The position numbers and the translations under genes were made by a program. A stretch of DNA of 64,000 bases. Source: Rhodopseudomonas sp. AAP120. Lineage in GTDB: Bacteria; Pseudomonadota; Alphaproteobacteria; Rhizobiales; Xanthobacteraceae. Positions 61,369 to 64,000 of this stretch are shown here, one piece after another; position 1 is the stretch's first letter, and every line of letters begins with the position of its first letter. The notes under the pieces are model-generated. The model was not told the origin of the DNA. It ran no database searches and was given only the letters and a program-made list of their open reading frames with translations. The stretch covers positions 51,275-115,274 of the forward strand of contig NZ_LJIC01000022.1 in NCBI RefSeq assembly GCF_001295845.1, given 5' to 3'.

Positions 61369-62971
61369 ACGGCCACGGGCTGGCTTCGCTGTCGCGCGGG
61401 ACGTCGATGGCGATCAGTTGCGGGCCGCCAGCGGCGAGCGCGTTCTCCAGCGCCGGGCGGAAGTGATCAGGCGAGGTGACCCGCGATGCACCGACGCCGA
61501 ACGATTCGGCGAGCTTGACGAAATCCGGATTGACGAGGTCCGACGCCACGACGCGGCCCTCGAAGCCGTGCAACTGATCGCGGCGGACGTTGCCGTAGGC
61601 CGAGTTGTCGAACACCAGCGTCACCACGCCGATCTTGTACTGCACGGCGGTGGCGAGTTCCTGCACGCCGAACATGAAGCCGCCGTCGCCGGTGATCGCG
61701 ACCACGGGCTTGTCCGGGCAGGCGACCTTGGCGCCGAGCGCGGTCGGGAAGCCGGAGCCGAGCGTGCCCTGATAACCGGAGGTGAGGAAGGTGCGCGGCT
61801 GATAGATCGGGAAGCCATACCAGGAGGCGAAGCCGACTTGGGAGAGTTCATCGGTGACGACGGCGTCGTCCGGCAGCACGTCGCGCAGGATCTTCAAGTA
61901 CGACATCTGCGGCTGGATTGCCTGGATGTCCTGCTGCGTCTTCGCGGTGGCGGCGCGGATCACCTCGCGGCGGCCCTTAATTCTGCTGTAGCCGACCTTG
62001 CTCACCGCATCGGCGAGCGCACGCGCGCCGGCTTTGGAGTCCGACACGATCGCCGCATCCGGCGTGTAGCGGCGCATCTCCGCCGGGTCGATGTCGATGC
62101 GCACCGACTTCAGCCCGTCAGGCCGGAACGGCCAGCGGAAGGTTGTCGGCAGTTCCATGCGGCTGCCGATGCCGATGATCAAATCGGTCTGCGGCCACAG
62201 CTGATAGGCGGCCGCGAAGGTCAGGCCGAGTTCATGCCGGTTACTGACGATGCCGCGGCCGGAGCGGAACGCCACCACCGGCGCGTCGATCATCTCGGCG
62301 AGCTCGAGGATCTCGTCGCCAGCCTCGAGCGCGCCGCCGCCGACGAAGATCATCGGCGCCTTGCTTTGCGCGATCAGTTTGGCGGCCGCGGCGACGCGGT
62401 CCGGATCGGGCACCGGCGGCGCAACCGGATCGAGTGTCAGCGCCGCCGCCGTCTCGGCGCGCTGCGTGAACACGTCCCACGGCATCTCCAGCGCCACGGG
62501 CCCGCGCCGGCCGCTCATCATCTCCTGAAACGCCCGTGCCACAAGCGCCGGCGCCTGGCCCGGATATTCAATGCGCTCGGCCCATTTGATGAAGCTACGC
62601 AGCGTCGCCAGCTGATCCGGCATCTCGTGCAGATGGCCACGACCCTTGCCGAGATAAGCGCTCGGCACCTGGCCGGTGAGGCACATCACCGGCTCGTTGC
62701 AGCCGAACGCTGTGAGCAGCGCCGCGCTCGCATTCAGCACGCCCGGCCCGGGGACGACGCTGAACACGCCGGGCTTGCCCGACGCGCGGGCGTAGCCGAA
62801 CGCCATGTAACCGCAGGCCTGCTCGTGCCGCGCGCCGATCACCTTGAGCTGCGCCTTGGCGAAGCCGTCGAACAGTCCGTAGATCTGCGCACCGGGCAGG
62901 CCGAACACGGTGTCGACGCCGTGCGCGACCAGGCCCTGCACGATCGCTTCGCCTCCGGTGATGACGCTCAT
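61346..62971 (-). CDS. ThDP-dependent enzyme, acetolactate-synthase large-subunit-like
   Basis: 541 residues. The N-terminal ThDP PYR domain has the catalytic glutamate in GARHEQACGYMAFGYAR (about 50). A central domain at about 195-330 includes the SKAPMIFVGGGALEAG strand start. The C-terminal PP domain has GDGGFMFGVQELATAVQ and an Asn (VFDNSAYGNVRRDQ) forming the GDG-N metal motif (about 428-456). No small regulatory subunit gene follows, and the FAD-type segment is weak, so it may be a decarboxylase or carboligase rather than a biosynthetic acetolactate synthase. The FAH-family gene upstream is probably co-transcribed (29-bp gap). Confidence 0.9.
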   Translation of the reverse strand: MSVITGGEAIVQGLVAHGVDTVFGLPGAQIYGLFDGFAKAQLKVIGARHEQACGYMAFGYARASGKPGVFSVVPGPGVLNASAALLTAFGCNEPVMCLTGQVPSAYLGKGRGHLHEMPDQLATLRSFIKWAERIEYPGQAPALVARAFQEMMSGRRGPVALEMPWDVFTQRAETAAALTLDPVAPPVPDPDRVAAAAKLIAQSKAPMIFVGGGALEAGDEILELAEMIDAPVVAFRSGRGIVSNRHELGLTFAAAYQLWPQTDLIIGIGSRMELPTTFRWPFRPDGLKSVRIDIDPAEMRRYTPDAAIVSDSKAGARALADAVSKVGYSRIKGRREVIRAATAKTQQDIQAIQPQMSYLKILRDVLPDDAVVTDELSQVGFASWYGFPIYQPRTFLTSGYQGTLGSGFPTALGAKVACPDKPVVAITGDGGFMFGVQELATAVQYKIGVVTLVFDNSAYGNVRRDQLHGFEGRVVASDLVNPDFVKLAESFGVGASRVTSPDHFRPALENALAAGGPQLIAIDVPRDSEASPWPFIHPAKP

Positions 62972-63000
62972 TTCTGAATCCTGTGACTTGCGGTGACTAA

Positions 63001-63873
63001 CTATTCGGCTTCGTCGACGACGCCGTTGCGCAGCACGCCGATGCCGTCGGCTTCGACTTCAATGATATCGCCGGGCCTCAGATAAACCGGCGGCTCGGCG
63101 CGCGCGCCGGCGCCGGACGGCGTGCCGGTAACGATGATGTCGCCCGGCACCAGCGTGGTGAAGGTCGAGATGTAGTGGATCAGATAGCGGAACGAGAAGA
63201 TCATCCGCGAGGTGCGGTCGTCCTGCCTTGTCTCGCCGTTGACCCGCGTGGTCAGCCTGATATCGGCGATTTGCGACTCGTCGGTGTAGGGCACCAGCCA
63301 CGGCCCGAGGCTGCCGGTGTGGTCGAAGTTCTTGCCCTGCGTGACGTTGAATTTGGCGTGGCGAACCCAGTCGCGGATCGTGCCCTCGTTGCACAGCGTG
63401 ATCGCCGCGATGTGGTTCAGCGCGTCGGCCTCTGCGATGTGGCGGCCGCCTTGGCCGATCACCAGCGTCAGCTCGCCTTCGTAGTCGAGCAGCGTCGATG
63501 CCTTCGGCCGCACCAGCGGCGTGCCGTGGCCGACGAAGGAGCGCGGCGTGCGCATGAACATCGACGGAAACTTCGGCGCCTCGCTGCCGTCTTTATATTC
63601 GGCGTTGCGATCCGGATAGTTGACGCCGACGCAGATGATCTTCTCCGGCTGCGGGATCGGCGGCTCGAACTTCGCCGCGTCACGGGCGAAGTCCGGCGCC
63701 GTGTGGTCGGCCTCGTCGACGATCCGGGTCAGGGCACCGGCCGCGATCACCTCGCGCAGCGTCGGATAATCGTTGGCATGGCGCGCCGACAGATCGACGA
63801 CGCCATGATCGCACACCGCGCCGTAGCGCGTGAGGCCGTTGACGGTGAAAGTGGCGAGGCGAGGGGTGGTCAT
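63001..63873 (-). CDS. Fumarylacetoacetate-hydrolase-family protein
   Basis: 290 residues. The FAH catalytic domain (about 75-285) shows KIICVGVNYPDRNAEY, then the metal ligands in LLDYEGELTLVIG (Asp/Glu-x-Glu) and LCNEGTIRDWVRHAKF, and the C-terminal TLVPGDIIVTGTPSGAGA. Members cleave C-C bonds of 2,4-dioxo acids, hydrate 2-oxopentenoates or decarboxylate oxaloacetate; the choice cannot be made by eye. It precedes the ThDP-enzyme gene on the same strand, suggesting a shared catabolic step for a keto acid (inference). Confidence 0.92.
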   Translation of the reverse strand: MTTPRLATFTVNGLTRYGAVCDHGVVDLSARHANDYPTLREVIAAGALTRIVDEADHTAPDFARDAAKFEPPIPQPEKIICVGVNYPDRNAEYKDGSEAPKFPSMFMRTPRSFVGHGTPLVRPKASTLLDYEGELTLVIGQGGRHIAEADALNHIAAITLCNEGTIRDWVRHAKFNVTQGKNFDHTGSLGPWLVPYTDESQIADIRLTTRVNGETRQDDRTSRMIFSFRYLIHYISTFTTLVPGDIIVTGTPSGAGARAEPPVYLRPGDIIEVEADGIGVLRNGVVDEAE

Positions 63874-63908
63874 GGCTGAGATCCGTTTTGATGGCGCAGC
63901 GACTTAGG

Positions 63909-63967
63909 TTTCCCTCCCCCTTGCGGGGAGGGTGGCCGGCCGTAAGGCCGGTCGGGTGGGGGTAGGC
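63909..63967. repeat. Family E palindromic repeat (copy 3, partial)
   Basis: TTTCCCTCCCCCTTGCGGGG, then GGCCGGCCGTAAGGCCGG and GTCGGGTGGGGGTAGG. It resembles one half of copy 1. It lies just upstream of the FAH-family gene near the window end. Confidence 0.65.
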
Positions 63968-64000
63968 CACATACTCAGTGCCCGTGGACCCCCCCCCCCC

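Noticed and set aside
62972..63000. Separate promoter or riboswitch for the ThDP enzyme gene
   Set aside because: Only 29 bp separate it from the FAH-family gene, leaving no room; an operon is the simpler reading.
63989..64000. Run of twelve C residues at the end of the window
   Set aside because: It could be a real homopolymer, a slip site or an assembly artefact at a contig end; nothing biological can be concluded.

Overview
The window looks like chromosome from a high-GC alphaproteobacterium of the Rhodopseudomonas/Bradyrhizobium group, and a Rhodopseudomonas palustris-type purple bacterium is the best guess. The reasons are the GC- and codon-biased genes, the aerobic-type cobF beside a cobalamin riboswitch, perfect TTGAT-N4-ATCAA (FNR/FixK/AadR) boxes, many CoA-thioester degradation genes, and several families of dispersed palindromic repeats. 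This is inference from gene content; no database search was run. No phage, insertion sequence, CRISPR array or rRNA operon was seen.

Layout. 0.1-6 kb: a phosphatase/kinase pair (metallophosphoesterase, then a Ser/Thr kinase fused to a universal stress domain), a triple-BON protein and a phosphoketolase, with two FNR-type boxes between the last two. 6-14.3 kb: signalling genes (a receiver, CheR, a PilZ-like protein, a receiver-EAL phosphodiesterase, a TctC-type binding protein coupled to a hybrid histidine kinase, and a divergent FixJ-like regulator). 14.3-20 kb: two divergent SDR genes, a GMC oxidoreductase, a coniferyl-aldehyde dehydrogenase and the initiator tRNA-Met. 20-23.5 kb: cobT-cobS-cobF behind a cobalamin riboswitch. 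23.5-30 kb: DUF2147, MATE and MFS transporters, GNAT, superoxide dismutase, CrcB and PncC.

30-48.5 kb is dominated by acyl-CoA metabolism. A TetR gene sits at the centre of a divergon, with a thiolase and an acyl-CoA ligase leftward, and an SDR, an enoyl-CoA hydratase-like protein, a feruloyl-CoA-synthase-like ligase, three acyl-CoA dehydrogenase genes and a nitroreductase rightward. Together these could activate and beta-oxidise an aromatic or long-chain acid. Between the amidase gene and a TonB-like gene lies a gene-free stretch that starts with a perfect FNR-type box and ends with a strong intrinsic terminator; it is the best candidate here for an undescribed oxygen-responsive small RNA.

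48.5-57 kb holds a decayed AraC-type regulator, two flavin-type split-barrel proteins, a cyclic-nucleotide-binding membrane protein followed by a protein resembling the detached C-terminal domain of indolepyruvate oxidoreductase, a phasin-like protein, and a LysR gene translationally coupled to alkB. 57-64 kb holds an L-lactate-dehydrogenase-type enzyme with its GntR/FCD regulator, a divergent FUSC membrane protein whose promoter region carries two near-perfect PdhR/LldR-type operators and an FNR box, a ThDP-dependent enzyme and a fumarylacetoacetate-hydrolase-family enzyme.

At least five families of palindromic elements of about 60-170 bp lie between genes. One family recurs after four genes of the acyl-CoA cluster, each time in the direction of transcription.
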